From the NCBI RefSeq assembly GCF_965277665.1, contig NZ_OZ255835.1, forward strand, positions 3,968,001 through 4,032,000: 64,000 nucleotides of DNA, written 5' to 3'. Below are positions 53,114 through 63,322 of the stretch, piece by piece. Under the pieces are notes generated by a model. The model did no database searches and was not told where the DNA came from. It saw only the letters and a list, made by a program, of their open reading frames with translations. The stretch is from Lichenicoccus sp965277665 (GTDB taxonomy: Bacteria; Pseudomonadota; Alphaproteobacteria; Acetobacterales; Acetobacteraceae). Each line of letters starts with the position of its first letter. The first letter of the stretch is position 1. A program made the position numbers and the translations under genes.

Positions 53114-53884
53114 TCAGCTTCCCGCGGCCACGGTGAAGGCGCCCTGGATGCCGCCGTTGATCGGGAAGCTCGCCGCCGTCACGAACCCGGCATCGTCGCT
53201 GGCGAGATAGGCGACGGTGGCCGCGAGTTCCTGCACGGTCCCGAACCGTCCCATCGGCATGTGGACGAAGCGACGAGCGGCCTCGTCGGGTCCGATGCGC
53301 TCGAAGGTCTGCCTGAGCTGCGGCGTCTCGATCGGCCCGAGGGCGAGGCTGTTCACGCGGACGCCGCTGCGGGCGAGATGCACGCCGAGGTCGCGGGAGA
53401 GCTGTTGCACCCCGGCCTTGGCAACATTGAACGCCATCTGGGCCGACGCGGCGCCCATGCCGGCCAGGAACGAGGCGGTGTTGATGACCGAGCCCTTGGC
53501 GGGATCGTTCTGCAGCATGCAGGCAATGCCGTGCTTGCAGCTGAGCCAGGTCGTGGTGAGGTTGGCGGCGAGGATGGCATTCCAGGTCTCGACACTGCTC
53601 GTGAGCGCGGAGTGGTCCGCGGGGTCGACCAGGCCGGCATTGTTGTAGATGACGTCGACCCGCTTCAGCTGCCGATTGATGCGTCCGTGGGCGGCCCGGA
53701 CCTGCTCCTCGTCGGCGAGGTCCGCCTGCAGCGCGAGCGTGCCGACGGCATGCTGTTTGCGGTCGATGCCGACGACAATTCCGCCTTCCGCGGCGAAACG
53801 CCGCGCGACACCTTCACCCAAGGCGCCGACTGCGCCGGCCGCGACGCAGACCCGACCTTGCAGCCGCCCGTTCTGTCTCGCCAT
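53114..53884 (-). CDS. SDR-fold protein lacking the catalytic tyrosine
   Basis: A 256-residue SDR-family protein. NNAG (81-84), Ser138 in NTASFLAGMG, and the tail SFPINGG are conserved. Two key sites are changed: the cofactor loop reads AAGAVGALGEG instead of TGxxxGxG, and the YxxxK motif reads FNVAK, with Phe152 in place of the proton-donating Tyr and Lys156 kept. A normal SDR reduction is therefore unlikely. It may be a binding protein, a structural subunit, or an enzyme using other chemistry. ATG 53884 is preferred over a GTG one codon earlier. It follows the lepA start by 60 bases on the same strand. Confidence 0.82.
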   Translation of the reverse strand: MARQNGRLQGRVCVAAGAVGALGEGVARRFAAEGGIVVGIDRKQHAVGTLALQADLADEEQVRAAHGRINRQLKRVDVIYNNAGLVDPADHSALTSSVETWNAILAANLTTTWLSCKHGIACMLQNDPAKGSVINTASFLAGMGAASAQMAFNVAKAGVQQLSRDLGVHLARSGVRVNSLALGPIETPQLRQTFERIGPDEAARRFVHMPMGRFGTVQELAATVAYLASDDAGFVTAASFPINGGIQGAFTVAAGS

Positions 53885-53932
53885 CACCCACCCTCGCTCT
53901 CCCTATCGCGGTAGTGTAGTGCCGCGGCTGCA

Positions 53933-55999
53933 TCAGGCCAGGAGCAGCTGCGGCAGTGGCGCGTCTTGGAGCGGCATCATCGGTCCGGGAGGTGCAAGGT
54001 CGAGCACACCACAAAGCCGCAGGAAGGCGGCAATTCCGTCAAGAACTGCCGGATCACGGGTCCGGTCGGCACGATCCCCCTCCGGCACCCAGATGATGGT
54101 CTGGTAGCGGGCACGGGTCAGCAATACCCGGTAGGTGTTGAGGCGGTAGGCGATCTTCTGCGCGTCGCGACGGACCTGCCAGTCGGTGCCGGAGAACGAC
54201 CGCACCCGCCAGGCGCTCGCGCCCGGCATCCGGATCAGGTCGGCGTCCCAGCACAGACCGACATGGTCCAGTTCCAGCCCCTGCACCGAGAACTGCGTCG
54301 CCACCTGCTCCAGCGCGTCGGAGGCGCGCACGTCGGACGGGAAGCGATCGAGAAACCAGCGGGCGACGGCATCGGCGTCCATGTGCGGCAGTTCGGCGCC
54401 CAGCCCTTCGGCGCGCAGGCGACGCGCGCTGGCGCTGCAGATCAGTCCGGCGCGATGGGTTGGTTCCACAACGCCCCGGCAGCACGCGCGCAGTCCGGCG
54501 CGCAGCATTTCCAGGCTGCGGGTCAGGCGGAACGGCACCTCGCCCTCGCGCGCGATGATCGCATGGGCCGCTTCGGCGTCGCCGCGCAGCACCGCATCCA
54601 CCCATTCGGGTGCCGCGTTGTGGCGTAGCGAGCGGACCGGCACGTTCAGATGCAGTGCAGGCTCTACCGCGAGCCCGGGTAGTTCCGGCAGCCGGTTGCG
54701 CGGCTCGCTGGCCGTCAGAGTTGTGGGCGCCGCAACCACCTGCCACTCCGGCCGCGTGCGCAGCGCGTCACCCCACTCCGCCAGGCCGCCCTCGCCGTCA
54801 TGGATCTCCTGGCCGTTGCCGATCAGGCAGATCATGGCGGCAAAGCCAGCGTGGCACGCCATGATGTCGAGCAGATGCGCGGGCTCGGACAGGGTCATCC
54901 GCACGGGGCGGTCGCGGGTCTTGCCGACCGCCTGCGCCGCATCCCAGCAGCGCTGCGCCTCGTCGATCACGACAACCCGCTCGGCCGGCACCTCGCCGGT
55001 ACGGACATGCAGGTCACGGAACGCCGGCAACGCCTGGATCACGCCCTTGATCCGGTGCACCGCCGGCGCGCGTTTCTCGCCCTGCCTGACCGCGTCGCGC
55101 ACCAGCGCCTCGCGCAGCACATGCACGAGCGTCGGATTGCCGGTCAGGAAGGCGGCGCCGATCCCGGTCTCTGTCGTGAAGGCGGCGTTGAGGCCGCACA
55201 GGGTCTTGCCGGCGCCCGGGATGCCGGTGACGAACAGGATGATCTTGCGCCGGGTCTCGCGGGCGCCTGCCATCAGGGCGGCGATGCGGTCGGTGGTCAG
55301 GGTCAGGTTGGTGGCGTCAGCCCTGGCGCTGAGAATTTCCGTCACGTCCTGGCGCGAGAACAGGATGCGCGCGGCATCGATCACATTCGGCACCGGCCGA
55401 TAGGGAGCCCCTTCCCAACCGGACAGGTCCACCGGGCGCGGCCGATCCCGCAGGAACCGTGCGAGATCCTGCAACAGTTGCGGCAGGCTGGCGGGATCTG
55501 CATCGAGCACGTCACCTGAACCAGCGAACGCGAACGGCAGCATCTGCGGGCCCGCGACCGCCTCGGTGGCGATCAGGACCGGCAGGATCGGATGGCGACG
55601 TGATCCGGCGTGGAAATCCTGAAGGTCGAGCGCGTAGTCCGCCACCTGCCTGCGATCGTCTTCCAGGAACGCGTTGGCCCCGACCTTGAACTCGAGGACG
55701 AAGATGCCGCCCGGCGCCAGCAGCACCGCATCGATGCGCCGGCGAAAGCGGGGGATCTCGAACTCCAGCAGCAGCCGCCAGGCCCGGCTCTGCGGCAGCG
55801 CCAGGAACGTCGCGCGCAGGATCGCGATCTGACGCGCCCAGGCGCGAAGCTGCGTCGCCTCGTTGACCCGATGATGGCGCGTTGCCGCATGCGCCAGACG
55901 CCCCAGCAGATCAGAGGGTGTCGCTGCCAGAAAGGCTGCAACGCTGTCCGACCACCAGGCGCTGGAGGCTACCGGCTCGCTCGCAGAAATCGCGTTCAT
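53933..55999 (-). CDS. Nuclease-helicase fusion, DUF2075 type
   Basis: A 688-residue protein. The N-terminal third contains a PD-(D/E)XK-like nuclease core: RRRIDAVLLAPGGIFVLEFKVG, with Asp90, Glu103 and Lys105. The remainder is a DUF2075/Schlafen-type superfamily-1 helicase: Walker A TGIPGAGKTLCG (258-269), Walker B RVVVIDEAQRCWD (Asp346, Glu347), FSVQGLELDHVGLCWD and, near the end, YRVLLTRARYQTIIWVP, the motif VI region. Proteins of this design act on DNA or RNA in repair or anti-phage defence. It lies between an SDR gene and pheT and has no obvious partner. Confidence 0.8.
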   Translation of the reverse strand: MNAISASEPVASSAWWSDSVAAFLAATPSDLLGRLAHAATRHHRVNEATQLRAWARQIAILRATFLALPQSRAWRLLLEFEIPRFRRRIDAVLLAPGGIFVLEFKVGANAFLEDDRRQVADYALDLQDFHAGSRRHPILPVLIATEAVAGPQMLPFAFAGSGDVLDADPASLPQLLQDLARFLRDRPRPVDLSGWEGAPYRPVPNVIDAARILFSRQDVTEILSARADATNLTLTTDRIAALMAGARETRRKIILFVTGIPGAGKTLCGLNAAFTTETGIGAAFLTGNPTLVHVLREALVRDAVRQGEKRAPAVHRIKGVIQALPAFRDLHVRTGEVPAERVVVIDEAQRCWDAAQAVGKTRDRPVRMTLSEPAHLLDIMACHAGFAAMICLIGNGQEIHDGEGGLAEWGDALRTRPEWQVVAAPTTLTASEPRNRLPELPGLAVEPALHLNVPVRSLRHNAAPEWVDAVLRGDAEAAHAIIAREGEVPFRLTRSLEMLRAGLRACCRGVVEPTHRAGLICSASARRLRAEGLGAELPHMDADAVARWFLDRFPSDVRASDALEQVATQFSVQGLELDHVGLCWDADLIRMPGASAWRVRSFSGTDWQVRRDAQKIAYRLNTYRVLLTRARYQTIIWVPEGDRADRTRDPAVLDGIAAFLRLCGVLDLAPPGPMMPLQDAPLPQLLLA

Positions 56000-56046
56000 C
56001 GACGCCCATCCTAGCGTCGAGACTCCTTACGAACCAATAACGAAAT

Positions 56047-58563
56047 CTACCCGCGCAGCACCCCGCCGGTCGCCTTGCCGACCGCGGCCACGACCTTGGC
56101 GCACACCGCCTCGATCTGGGCGTCGGTCAGGCTGCGCTCGCGCGGCTGCAGCACGACCTCGATGGCCAGCGACTTCTGTCCCTGCGGCACCGTCTCGCCC
56201 TCGTACACGTCGAACAGGCTGACCTTGGTGATCAGCGTGCGCTCGGCGCCGCGTGCCGCCCGCAGCATCGCCTCGGCGGTCACTTCCGTGCCCACCAGGA
56301 ACGCGAAATCCCGTGTCAGCGGCTGGAACGACGGCAGGTCGGGTGCCGCGCGACGGCGCCGCTTGGGATCTGGCACGGCATCGAGGAACAGCTCGAACCC
56401 GGCTGCCGGGCCGTCCAGCGCAAGCTTCTGCAGCACGCCCGGATGCAGGTCGCCGAAATGCGCCAGCACCAGCTTCGGTCCTTGCCGCAGGGTGCCGGAC
56501 CGACCCGGATGGTAGTGCGCCGGCGCGTCGGCGGCCACACCCAGCGCGTCCATCGGCACCCCGAGGCTCTCGAGCACGGCCAGCGCATCCGCCTTGGCAT
56601 CCCACAGGGTGGCAGGCGTGGCACCCACGCCCGGACGACGCGGCGCGTGGCCGGTGCGCAGGCCGCTGGCGATCAACGATTGACTGCTTCCCGGGCCCAT
56701 CTCGGCAAAACCCGGACCGATCTCGAACAGCCCCAGCGCATCCACGCCGCGCGCGGCATTGCGATGCGCCGCCAGCACCAGGCTCGCCAGCGGCGTCGGG
56801 CGCAGCTGGTCGAGATCGGCGGCGATCGGGTTGAGCAGCCGCAGGCTGTCCGGGATGGCGCCGAACTGCTCGGCCTCGTCACGCGAGATGAAGGAGAACC
56901 CGACACACTCGGCGAGGCCCCGCGCCGCCAGCATGCGGCGCGCCGCCGCGGTGCGCGCCTGCCGCGGGGTCAGTGAGGCCAACGGCACGGCGCCCCGCGC
57001 GACCAGCCCAGGTGGCGGCAGCGTCACCGCCGGCACCGCATCCAGGCCGCGCAGACGCAGCACCTCCTCGATCAGGTCGCACTCCGCCTCGATCGATGAC
57101 ACCGCGTCGGCGCCGAGCCGTCGCGCCGGATCGAGGCCGGGTGCGGCATCCAGCACCGAGGGCATCGCGATATCGTTGCGCCAGGACGGCACGTCGAGCA
57201 GCACGCTGGCTTCGTCGCGCTCGCGCACCGCAAAGCCCAGCGCCTCAAGCGAGGCCACCGCTGCGTCGGGCGCAACCTCCAGGCCGCCGAGCCCGGCGAT
57301 GCGCTCGAACCGCAGCCGCGCCTCGCGCTGCCAGACGGGGGGCTCGCCGGCCACCACCACGTCACTCGCCTCGCCGCCGCAGAGCTCCAGGATCATCCGG
57401 GTCGCGGCCTCCAGGCCGGCGACCGGCAGCGCCGGATCGATGCCGCGCTCGAAGCGCTGGCGTGCATCCGAGCTGATCGCATGCCGGCGTCCGGACAGCG
57501 CCACCCGGACCGGATCGAACAGGGCGCACTCGATGAAGACGCTGGTGGTGCTGTCCGAGACGCCGGCCGCCTCGCCGCCCATCAGGCCCGCGAACGACTG
57601 CACCCCGGCATCGTCGGCGATCACGCAATCCTCCGGGTCGGCGATGTAGTCGCGGCCGTCCAGCGCCCGCAATGTCTCGCCGCCGCCGCGGCAGAGCACC
57701 AGCTCCGGGCCGGCCAGCCGGTCGGCGTCGAACACGTGCAGCGGCCGGCCGAGGTCGAAGGTGAAGAAATTGGTGATGTCGACCAGCGCCGAGATCGGGC
57801 GCAGGCCGATCGCGAGCAGCCGCTCGCGCAGCCAGTCCGGGCTCGGGCCGTTGCGCAGGGCGCGCACGGTGCGGCCGAGCACATACGGACAGGCCTGCGG
57901 AAAATCGATGCGCCAGGTGATCGGCGAGGCGAAGCGGCCTTCCACCGTCTCCGCCAGCCACGGGCGCAGGCGGCCCAGCCCGGCCGCCGCCAGGTCGCGC
58001 GCCACGCCGCGCACGGCCAGCGCGTCGCCGCGGTTCGGCGTGATGGCGATCTCGATCACCGGGTCGTCCAGGCCGGCAAAGTTCGCGTAGCTCTGGCCCG
58101 GGGTGGTGTTGTCGGGCAGCTCGGCGATGCCGTCATGCTCCTCGCCGAGGCCCAGCTCGCGCAGCGAGCACAGCATGCCCTGGCTCTCGACGCCGCGTAT
58201 CGAGCCGACCTTCAGGGTGGCGCCGGTGGCGGGAATGACGCTGCCCGGCGGCGCGAAGATCACCGACAGCCCGGCGCGCGCGTTCGGCGCGCCGCACACC
58301 ACCTGCACCAGGTCGCGGCCCTCCGGCCCGATGCCGCCTGCACTGGTATCGCGGCCGATATCGACCCGGCAGATGCGCAGCCGGTCCGCGTTCGGATGCT
58401 GGTCGGCGGCGACGATGCGCGCGGTGCGGAACGGCGCCAGGGCCGCGCCGCGATCGGTGACGCCCTCGACCTCGAGCCCGATACGGTTCAGCGCCGCCAG
58501 GATCTCGAGCGGCGGTGCCTCGGTGTCGAGATGGTCGCGCAGCCAGGACAGGGTGAACTTCAT
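56047..58563 (-). CDS. pheT: Phenylalanyl-tRNA synthetase beta subunit
   Basis: An 838-residue PheT with full domain order: N-terminal segment MKFTLSWLRDHLDTEAPP, a tRNA-binding OB domain (ADRLRICRVDIG and VVCGAPNARAGL), B3/B4 editing domain (ITPNRGDALAVRGVARDLAA, VDITNFFTFDLGRPLHVFDA), B5, the inactive synthetase-like core and the C-terminal anticodon-binding domain (PLTRDFAFLVGTEVTAEAML). It pairs with PheS to charge tRNA-Phe. Its ATG lies three bases after the pheS stop, so the two are co-translated. Nothing unusual is seen. Confidence 0.97.
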   Translation of the reverse strand: MKFTLSWLRDHLDTEAPPLEILAALNRIGLEVEGVTDRGAALAPFRTARIVAADQHPNADRLRICRVDIGRDTSAGGIGPEGRDLVQVVCGAPNARAGLSVIFAPPGSVIPATGATLKVGSIRGVESQGMLCSLRELGLGEEHDGIAELPDNTTPGQSYANFAGLDDPVIEIAITPNRGDALAVRGVARDLAAAGLGRLRPWLAETVEGRFASPITWRIDFPQACPYVLGRTVRALRNGPSPDWLRERLLAIGLRPISALVDITNFFTFDLGRPLHVFDADRLAGPELVLCRGGGETLRALDGRDYIADPEDCVIADDAGVQSFAGLMGGEAAGVSDSTTSVFIECALFDPVRVALSGRRHAISSDARQRFERGIDPALPVAGLEAATRMILELCGGEASDVVVAGEPPVWQREARLRFERIAGLGGLEVAPDAAVASLEALGFAVRERDEASVLLDVPSWRNDIAMPSVLDAAPGLDPARRLGADAVSSIEAECDLIEEVLRLRGLDAVPAVTLPPPGLVARGAVPLASLTPRQARTAAARRMLAARGLAECVGFSFISRDEAEQFGAIPDSLRLLNPIAADLDQLRPTPLASLVLAAHRNAARGVDALGLFEIGPGFAEMGPGSSQSLIASGLRTGHAPRRPGVGATPATLWDAKADALAVLESLGVPMDALGVAADAPAHYHPGRSGTLRQGPKLVLAHFGDLHPGVLQKLALDGPAAGFELFLDAVPDPKRRRRAAPDLPSFQPLTRDFAFLVGTEVTAEAMLRAARGAERTLITKVSLFDVYEGETVPQGQKSLAIEVVLQPRERSLTDAQIEAVCAKVVAAVGKATGGVLRG

Positions 58564-58566
58564 CGC

Positions 58567-59634
<1,068 letters not shown>

Positions 59635-59655
59635 GCGAACCGGCTCCTAACGCAA

Positions 59656-59683
59656 ACGGGCCGTCCTTCGCAGGACGGCCCGT
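59656..59683 (-). terminator. Hairpin between rplT and pheS
   Basis: ACGGGCCGTCCT, a four-base loop, AGGACGGCCCGT form a perfect 12-base-pair stem. Read on the minus strand it is followed by TTTGCG. It lies downstream of rplT and 22 bases before the pheS start, so it may end part of the rpmI-rplT transcript or attenuate pheST. Confidence 0.65.
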
Positions 59684-59710
59684 CAAAGACAAGGTGTGAC
59701 GGCAGGGCTC

Positions 59711-60067
59711 TCAGGCCAGGGCGCCCTGCACCTTCTGCACGATCTCGGCGAACGCCGCACTGTCATCGAAGGCGATCGAGGCCAGCACCTTGCGGTCGAT
59801 CTCGATGCCGGCCTTGTGCAGGCCGTTGATGAACACGCTGTAGGTCATGCCGTGCTCGCGGACGGCGGCGTTGATGCGCTGGATCCACAGGCCGCGGAAC
59901 TCGCGCTTCTTGTTGCGGCGGTCGCGATAGGCGTACTGCAGCGACTTCTCGAGCCGCTCGAGCGCGATCCGGTAGTTGGTCGACGACCGGCCGACGAAGC
60001 CCTTCGACTGGGCGAGAACCTTCTTGTGACGGGCGTGGGTGGTGACGCCCCGCTTGACGCGTGCCAT
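59711..60067 (-). CDS. rplT: 50S ribosomal protein L20
   Basis: A 118-residue L20 with the standard start MARVKRGVTTHARHKKVLAQSKGF, basic N-terminal rRNA-binding extension, and SVFINGLHKAGIEIDRKVLASIAF. It binds 23S rRNA early in assembly, and in many bacteria it also represses its own operon. It lies 14 bases after rpmI. Confidence 0.98.
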   Translation of the reverse strand: MARVKRGVTTHARHKKVLAQSKGFVGRSSTNYRIALERLEKSLQYAYRDRRNKKREFRGLWIQRINAAVREHGMTYSVFINGLHKAGIEIDRKVLASIAFDDSAAFAEIVQKVQGALA

Positions 60068-60081
60068 GGCTCAGATGCTCC

Positions 60082-60285
60082 TCATGCCAGCCCGTACGGG
60101 GCCCACTGCTTCACCGTCTTGCCGTCCATCTCGGTCAGCGTCTGGGAGCCGCGGTTGGTCCGCTTCATCTTCTGCGAGCGGTTGATCAGGCCGTGGCGCT
60201 TGTTGCCGGGGCCGGCGAGCACCTTGCCGGTCGCGGTGATCTTGAACCGCTTCTTGACCGACGACTTGGTCTTCATCTTGGGCAT
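60082..60285 (-). CDS. rpmI: 50S ribosomal protein L35
   Basis: A 67-residue L35 starting MPKMKTKSSVKKRFKITATG, with GNKRHGLINRS typical of the family. The start at 60285 is set by AAGGAG six bases before; an ATG two codons earlier would sit directly on that ribosome site. It is the first gene of the rpmI-rplT-pheS-pheT group. infC, often found before it, is absent here: the next gene upstream is the divergent cysP-like gene. Confidence 0.97.
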   Translation of the reverse strand: MPKMKTKSSVKKRFKITATGKVLAGPGNKRHGLINRSQKMKRTNRGSQTLTEMDGKTVKQWAPYGLA

Positions 60286-60340
60286 TTGCATCTCCTTGTG
60301 GAATGCTGCCTCGTGCTGCCGCGATGACAGACGATGCCGG

Positions 60341-60364
60341 CCGGACTGATATGGGACAGACCGG
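60341..60364 (-). promoter_or_regulatory. Hairpin in the rpmI leader
   Basis: On the minus strand CCGGTCTG and CAGTCCGG flank an eight-base loop and pair with one mismatch, about 55 bases before rpmI. L20 is known to bind leader structures of this operon in other bacteria; whether this hairpin is such a site cannot be told. Confidence 0.3.
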
Positions 60365-60558
60365 CAGGGCAGCCGTCGCGGCCGGGCATGCCCATTCCAG
60401 GCCCGGACGCGCGATCAGGGGCGGGTGTATAGACGGGAGCGGCCGCCTGGACAAGAGCGTGCCGCATCCCCGGGCCAATTTGACCAACCAAAGCAAAACG
60501 TGGAAGTTCTGACATGGCGGAGAAATAATACGGCAATCTTCGTGAATTGGGAGAAGCC

Positions 60559-61569
60559 ATGGTCCAGCGCCGTTCCTGGGTCCTTGCCGCGGCCCTGCTC
60601 GCCGGCTTGCTGGGCGGCGCGCCTGTCCGGGCCGCGGACCTGTCGCTGCTGAACGTCAGCTACGACCCGACACGCGAGCTGTACAAGGACGTGAACCAGG
60701 CCTTCGCTGCGCAATGGAAGGCGAAGTCCGGCCAGACGCTCGACATCAGGACCTCGCATGGCGGCTCCGGGGCGCAGGCCCGCGCGGTGATGGACGGGCT
60801 GCAGGCGGATGTGGTGACGCTCGGGCTGGCCTGGGACATCGACGTGCTGACGCAGCGCAGGCTGCTGGCCGCCGACTGGGAGCGCCGCCTGCCGAACCAT
60901 TCGGTCCCCTACACCAGCACCGTGGTGTTCCTGGTCCGCCACGGCAACCCGAAGCATCTCGATGGCTGGGCCGACCTGATACGCGGCGATGTCGAGGTGA
61001 TCACCCCGAACCCGAAGACCAGCAGCGGCGGGCGCTGGAGCTATCTCGCGGCCTATAGCTGGGCGCTGCATCAGCCGGGGGCGACCGAGGCCAGCGCCGA
61101 GGCCTATCTGGGCCAGCTGTACAAGCATGTCCCGGTGCTCGATACCGGCGCGCGCGGCGCCACCAACAGCTTCGTGCAGCGCGGCGAGGGCGACGTGCTG
61201 CTGGCCTGGGAGGACGAGGCGCTGCTGGCCGAGCGCGATGTCGGCGACGGCCAGTTCGACATCGTCTATCCGGCGAGCAGCATCAAGGCGGAGCCGCCGG
61301 TCGCCTGGGTCGACAGCGTCACCGACAAGAAACATACCGGCCCGGTGGCGCAGGCCTATCTGCGATACCTGTTCAGCCACCAGGGCCAGGAGCTGGCGGC
61401 GAAGCACCATTACCGGCCGATCGATCCGACGGTGCTGGCCGAGCACAGGGCCGACTTCCCGTCGATCCGCGTCTATGACGTGGCCTCGCTCGGCGGCTGG
61501 CCGGCGGTGCAGGCGAAGCACTTCGCCGATGGCGGCGTGTTCGACAAGATCTACTCGGCCGGTCAATGA
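60559..61569 (+). CDS. cysP: Sulfate/thiosulfate ABC transporter binding protein
   Basis: A 336-residue periplasmic binding protein of the Sbp/CysP family with signal peptide MVQRRSWVLAAALLAGLLGG, cleavage near VRAA. The family landmarks are LLNVSYDPTRELYKDVN, SHGGSGAQARAVMDGLQADVVTL, PNPKTSSGGRWSYLAAY and GEGDVLLAWEDEALL. It captures sulfate or thiosulfate and delivers it to CysTWA. GGGAG lies before ATG 60559. The stop overlaps the cysT start (ATGA). Whether it is the Sbp or CysP subtype is not decided by sequence reading. Confidence 0.93.
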   Translation: MVQRRSWVLAAALLAGLLGGAPVRAADLSLLNVSYDPTRELYKDVNQAFAAQWKAKSGQTLDIRTSHGGSGAQARAVMDGLQADVVTLGLAWDIDVLTQRRLLAADWERRLPNHSVPYTSTVVFLVRHGNPKHLDGWADLIRGDVEVITPNPKTSSGGRWSYLAAYSWALHQPGATEASAEAYLGQLYKHVPVLDTGARGATNSFVQRGEGDVLLAWEDEALLAERDVGDGQFDIVYPASSIKAEPPVAWVDSVTDKKHTGPVAQAYLRYLFSHQGQELAAKHHYRPIDPTVLAEHRADFPSIRVYDVASLGGWPAVQAKHFADGGVFDKIYSAGQ

Positions 61570-62483
61570 CCCTGGCCAGCCTCCCTGCGAACGGCCTGGC
61601 GATCGAGCCGGCGCGGCCACTGCGTGTTCCACCGGCGGGACCCGGCAAGGGGCACGGGCCCACCGTGATCCCCGGCTTCGGGCTGTCGCTCGGCATCACC
61701 CTGGCCTGGGTCTCCTTGCTCGTCCTGCTGCCGCTGGCGGCGCTGGCGGCGCGGCCCTGGGAGCACGGCGTCGGCTGGCTGTGGCACTCGCTGACCCAGG
61801 CCCGGGCGCTGGCGGCACTGCGGCTGTCGTTCGGCACCGCCTTCCGGGCCGCCGGGATCTGCACCCTGGCCGGGCTGCTGCTGGCCTGGGCGATCGCTCG
61901 CGTGCGGCCGCCCGGCTGGCGCCTGCTGGACGCGATGATCGACCTGCCGTTCGCGCTCCCCACCGCGGTCGCCGGCATCACCCTGGCGACCCTCTATGGC
62001 CGGCATGGCTGGATCGGCGCGCCGCTGGCAGCCCTCGGGATCAGGGTCGCCTATACCCAGGCCGGCATCATGATCGCGCTGGTGTTCGTCGGCCTGCCGT
62101 TCGTGGTGCGCAGCACGCTGCCGGTGCTGCACGACCTGCCGCGCGAACTCGAGGAGGCGGCGCAGACGCTCGGCGCCCGGCCCGGCCAGATCGCGCTGCG
62201 GGTGCTGCTGCCGGCGATCCTGCCGGCGCTGCTGACCGGCTTCGGGCTGGCGTTCGCGCGCGGCGTCGGCGAGTACGGCAGCGTCATCTTCATCGCCGGC
62301 AACCGGCCGCTGGTCTCCGAGATCGCGCCGCTGCTGATCGTGATCCGGCTGCAGCAGTTCGACTATGCCGGCGCGGCCGCGATCGGGCTGGTGATGCTGC
62401 TCGGGGCGGCGCTGATCCTGGTGGCGCTCGGCATCCTGCGCGCGTGGCTGCCGGCGCTCGGCGGCGGCAGGCAGACCCTGTGA
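61566..62483 (+). CDS. cysT: Sulfate ABC transporter permease CysT (CysU)
   Basis: A 305-residue permease. After a non-typical hydrophilic N-terminus of about 30 residues, six membrane segments follow, with the EAA-loop region ELEEAAQTLGARPGQIALRVLLPAILPALL and FARGVGEYGSVIFIAGN that mark CysT. Both ends overlap its neighbours by four bases (ATGA from cysP, GTGA into cysW). It forms the heterodimeric sulfate pore with CysW. Confidence 0.94.
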   Translation: MTLASLPANGLAIEPARPLRVPPAGPGKGHGPTVIPGFGLSLGITLAWVSLLVLLPLAALAARPWEHGVGWLWHSLTQARALAALRLSFGTAFRAAGICTLAGLLLAWAIARVRPPGWRLLDAMIDLPFALPTAVAGITLATLYGRHGWIGAPLAALGIRVAYTQAGIMIALVFVGLPFVVRSTLPVLHDLPRELEEAAQTLGARPGQIALRVLLPAILPALLTGFGLAFARGVGEYGSVIFIAGNRPLVSEIAPLLIVIRLQQFDYAGAAAIGLVMLLGAALILVALGILRAWLPALGGGRQTL

Positions 62484-63322
62484 GCGCGCAAATCCGCGCG
62501 ACACGATGGCTGCTGGGCTCGGCCGCCTGGATCGTGGCCGCCTTGGTGCTGATCCTGCCGCTGGTCTCCCTGTTCAGCGAGGCCCTGCGGCATGGCGTGG
62601 GCGACGCGGTCGCGAGCCTGGACGATCCGGACATCCTGTCCGCGATCAGGCTGAGCCTACTGGTGGTGGTGCTCTGCGTGCCGCTCAACACCGTCTGCGG
62701 CATCTTCGCCGCCTACGTCCTGACCCGGTACGAGTTCACCGGCCGCGGCCTGATCCTGGTGCTGATCGAGCTGCCGCTGTCGGTCTCGCCGGTGGTGGCC
62801 GGCCTGGTCTGGGTGCTGCTGTTCGGCGGACGCGGCTGGTTCGGGCCGATGCTCTCGCACAACCACATCCAGATCACCTTCGCGCTGCCGGGCATCCTGC
62901 TCGCCACCCTGTTCGTGACGTTCCCGTTCGTGGTCCGCACCATCATGCCGGTGCTCGACGCGCGCGGCCGTGCGAACGAGGAGGCGGCGACCATGCTGGG
63001 GGCCGGCTTCTGGGCGATTTTCCTGCGTGTCACGCTGCCCGGCATCGGCTGGGCGCTGCTGTCCGGCGTGCTGCTGTGCGCGGCGCGCGCACTCGGCGAG
63101 TTCGGCGCCGTCTCTGTGGTGTCGGGCCATATCCCCGGGGTGACCGAGACCGTGCCGCTGCGCATCGAGACGCTCTACAACGACTACCAGAGTGTCGCCG
63201 CATTCTCGCTCGCCGCCCTGCTGGCGCTGGCCTCGGGTCTGGCCGTGGGCGTCCGCGGCATGCTGGAATGGCAGCACAAGGTCACCGGCGAGGCCGACCC
63301 GCCCCAGGGCAGGATGGCATGA
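62480..63322 (+). CDS. cysW: Sulfate ABC transporter permease CysW
   Basis: A 280-residue permease starting with GTG 62480, which shares the cysT stop. It has the EAA-loop NEEAATMLGAGFWAIFLRVTLPGI, followed by ARALGEFGAVSVVSGHIPG, diagnostic for CysW. The region ETLYNDYQSVAAFSLAALLAL near the end is also typical. Its stop overlaps the cysA start (ATGA). Confidence 0.94.
   Translation: MSAQIRATRWLLGSAAWIVAALVLILPLVSLFSEALRHGVGDAVASLDDPDILSAIRLSLLVVVLCVPLNTVCGIFAAYVLTRYEFTGRGLILVLIELPLSVSPVVAGLVWVLLFGGRGWFGPMLSHNHIQITFALPGILLATLFVTFPFVVRTIMPVLDARGRANEEAATMLGAGFWAIFLRVTLPGIGWALLSGVLLCAARALGEFGAVSVVSGHIPGVTETVPLRIETLYNDYQSVAAFSLAALLALASGLAVGVRGMLEWQHKVTGEADPPQGRMA

Noticed and set aside
61563..62504. 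313-residue minus-strand frame opposite cysT
   Set aside because: It is an antisense shadow in high-GC DNA, rich in Arg, Gln and Gly without any domain, and the opposite strand holds an unmistakable CysT.
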